From JBFMHD01 sp040752395 [NCBI: Candidatus Hydrogenedentota bacterium] (lineage in GTDB: Bacteria; JBFMHD01), in contig JBFMHD010000174.1 of NCBI GenBank assembly GCA_040752395.1, forward strand, positions 1 through 5,916: DNA of 5,916 bases, given 5' to 3'. The translations under genes were made by a program, and so were the position numbers. The notes below the pieces were generated by a model. It made no database searches. It worked only from the letters and a program-made list of their open reading frames with translations, and was not told the DNA's origin. This document shows, piece after piece, positions 4,048 through 5,916 of this stretch. Numbering within the stretch: the stretch's first letter is position 1; every line of letters starts with the position of its first letter.

Positions 4048-5916
4048 TTATGGTATAATGTCGTCTTTATCAAACTTCTGATCAACGCCGTCAAACCTGA
4101 AATCAGGGTATCTGTCCTTGCATTCCTCCTGGAACGAAAGAACTGCAAACTCTACACTCCCGACCTTTTTAGTAAACCGAACAACAACATTAAGCTTTTT
4201 CTCAAGCTCAATGCTCGTACCATCTCTTATTACACCTTTAGATATAATTCTAAAATATCCATTAGAAGTAAATCTTATAACAGGGCTCGTGATAAAATCT
4301 TTCATATCTGCTTCGCTAATACTCCCACGCCTTCTCATTAGATCAGACCTGTCTGTGATATAATTATCATCAGCGGTTCCCTCAATACCATCAGGTCCAA
4401 GTCTCGCTATCGCAATTGTATCACCAATAGTCCCACTACCTGCTTCATATATTGCTATGCCCCTTAAAAGCGGCGTATCTGCGGTGTTTAAATTAATAAA
4501 TGTATCTTGCTGTAAACAATACGGGTTTAAAAAACAAACATCTTTCTGGTCAACGTTACCAACACACGCGATATCAGCCTGTGTTTCCCATGGTTTATAA
4601 TTAACTATCTCATTTACATCAGTAACGGTCCCAAATTGGTCAGGACTGAGTGCAGCGAGAATTTCACAATATATAGAACTCGCGATAAAAGTCGTACTAT
4701 TTACAGGTACACCAGCAGAGCAATCTATAACATTAACCAGAACCTCGATATCATCATCGAAATCAACCGAGAGAGGAGCAGCCTTACCCTGTGCATCGCG
4801 TGTAAAATTAATCCCTTTGCCAGTACCATTGCCGTACCCATAAAAGAACATAGGTTCTACAGCATAGCCAGGTGTACCACCTTGATAAAGACTTCGTCTC
4901 CAAGCTAATTTATCAGCGTCCCAGCCAAGTACCACATCACCATTTACATAAAACATATTCTCTCTTTCATCTGAATATTTACCACTGCTATATCCATCAA
5001 AATCACTCGTTTTATTCATAATATCAACACGACCACCAGTATCAAAAAGTTCAACCTTGAGGTTCGCAGTTGTATTCATAGCCTTAGATGAACCTGATGT
5101 ATTTAAAGTATGAAGTCCTGTACAACCAGTGGTTAAATATACAACCCCTCTGGTACAGGTTATCTCATTTGGTGAACCAACGCTCGACTTAATATTAAAG
5201 ATAAAATTTATATCAGCATTTCTGCCAAAAACCATCCCAACACCACGGGCCGGGATAACTGTATTGGTGTAACCGGTAAAAGCTCTAAGACCTGTCTCAG
5301 TAGCGCCATCTACTTTTATTTTATAATTTTTTGCATCAATACTTTCATCAGTATTATTATATAACTCGATATATTGATAATTCTCAAGTGTTTGAGAAAC
5401 ACTCGACCCTATATTAATAAGTCCTGAGGTTTCAAAACCCGTGTTTATACTCCCAGGTGTATTAGTGGTCAAAACCCATCCACTGCCGTCATCACCATCA
5501 ACATTATTAGGAGCCTGTAAGCCATTAGCACCTCCTGCTGGAGTTACGTGTAAATAATTAGATTGAGTAGGCGAACCGGTCCTTGTAAGTCCCGGATAAC
5601 TATTCGGTTCACTTCCCCAGGCCACAGCATCAATAATATTACCGGCAGCATCCTTAAGTACAATATAATCACCCGGACCATCCTGTAAGTTTGTTGATGA
5701 AAGAGTAGCATCTGCATTAGGAGTGCCTGCATCCCCGGCAACATAAAATCCAAGCTGATCACCTTCATTATTGGTAATGCCATCATTAGGTATAGTAAAT
5801 GCTGCTATAGTATGAGTAAATTGCAATGCAGCGTCTTGGTTATAATGTATAATTTTATAATTCTGCAGATTGATGCCGGTTATACCAATAAGCTCTACAA
5901 ACTCTTCGGTACCAGC
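4048..5916 (-). CDS. Lamin-tail-domain protein with GspK-like C-terminus (5' end missing)
   Basis: The frame is open to the window edge, so the start lies outside; 622 residues are visible, numbered here from the edge. An in-frame TTG at 5826 cannot be the start because domain sequence continues upstream of it. Residues 1-101 resemble a lamin tail domain (EEFVELIGI, NLQNYKI, YIVLKDAAGNIIDAVAWG). A second candidate starts near 179 (NYQYIELYNNTDESIDAKNYKI). From about 473 the sequence follows the C-terminal part of GspK, the minor pseudopilin at the tip of the type II secretion pseudopilus: FINLNTADTPLLRGIA (473-488), an acidic GPDGIEGTADD insert (507-517), SDLMRRRGSIS, then SNGYFRIISKG (551-561) and a final strand. 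Eight cysteines, several at 451-467, could form disulfides outside the cytoplasm. The LTDs may bind surface partners. The GspK assignment is by motif only. An HhH-like domain unrelated to secretion is the alternative. Confidence 0.7.
   Translation of the reverse strand, partial: AGTEEFVELIGITGINLQNYKIIHYNQDAALQFTHTIAAFTIPNDGITNNEGDQLGFYVAGDAGTPNADATLSSTNLQDGPGDYIVLKDAAGNIIDAVAWGSEPNSYPGLTRTGSPTQSNYLHVTPAGGANGLQAPNNVDGDDGSGWVLTTNTPGSINTGFETSGLINIGSSVSQTLENYQYIELYNNTDESIDAKNYKIKVDGATETGLRAFTGYTNTVIPARGVGMVFGRNADINFIFNIKSSVGSPNEITCTRGVVYLTTGCTGLHTLNTSGSSKAMNTTANLKVELFDTGGRVDIMNKTSDFDGYSSGKYSDERENMFYVNGDVVLGWDADKLAWRRSLYQGGTPGYAVEPMFFYGYGNGTGKGINFTRDAQGKAAPLSVDFDDDIEVLVNVIDCSAGVPVNSTTFIASSIYCEILAALSPDQFGTVTDVNEIVNYKPWETQADIACVGNVDQKDVCFLNPYCLQQDTFINLNTADTPLLRGIAIYEAGSGTIGDTIAIARLGPDGIEGTADDNYITDRSDLMRRRGSISEADMKDFITSPVIRFTSNGYFRIISKGVIRDGTSIELEKKLNVVVRFTKKVGSVEFAVLSFQEECKDRYPDFRFDGVDQKFDKDDIIP

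Noticed and set aside
5824-5826. TTG as the start of the lamin-tail-domain protein
   Set aside because: The frame is open upstream to the window edge and encodes matching domain sequence (EEFVELIGI), so the true start is outside.

Overview
The window looks like a piece of an AT-rich genome from an uncultured, flagellated, diderm (Gram-negative type) bacterium. Evidence for this is a flagellin gene, an outer-membrane barrel of the PorV/PorQ type with a signal peptide, and a long exported protein whose end resembles the type II secretion pseudopilin GspK. The combination of PorV-like barrels, lamin-tail-domain proteins and heptanucleotide-phased intergenic repeats fits candidate phyla such as Omnitrophota or Desantisbacteria. 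That placement is an impression from gene content only. The heptad repeats recall cyanobacterial STRR sequences, but the flagellin argues against a cyanobacterium.

Layout: positions 3-121 and 2244-2362 are the two arms of a nearly perfect 119-bp inverted repeat (116/119 identical, including 94 bp with no mismatch). Between the arms lie about 800 bp of non-coding, hairpin-rich DNA, a compact flagellin gene (920-1762, +) with a strong ribosome binding site and a good intrinsic terminator, and a convergent small gene for a PC4-like single-strand DNA-binding protein (2014-2232, -), whose ribosome binding site abuts and partly lies in the right repeat arm. Positions 2284-2444 and 2563-2618 are low-complexity arrays with strict 7-bp periodicity. 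Next, on the minus strand, are a PorV/PorQ-family gene (2631-3572) with a clear -35/-10 promoter, a decayed fragment of a HepT/DUF86 HEPN toxin gene (about 3689-3852), and the 3' end of a long lamin-tail-domain/GspK-like gene (4048 to beyond the window edge).

How the genes fit together: three of the four genes concern the cell surface (flagellum filament, outer-membrane barrel, exported pseudopilin-like protein). They do not form one tight operon, because each is separated by several hundred bases of repeat-rich or decayed DNA. The most notable points are the inverted-repeat-bounded flagellin/PC4 segment, the phase-locked heptad arrays, the LTD-GspK domain combination, the structured DNA ahead of flagellin and the HepT remnant. 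No transposase, integrase, tRNA, rRNA or CRISPR array was seen.
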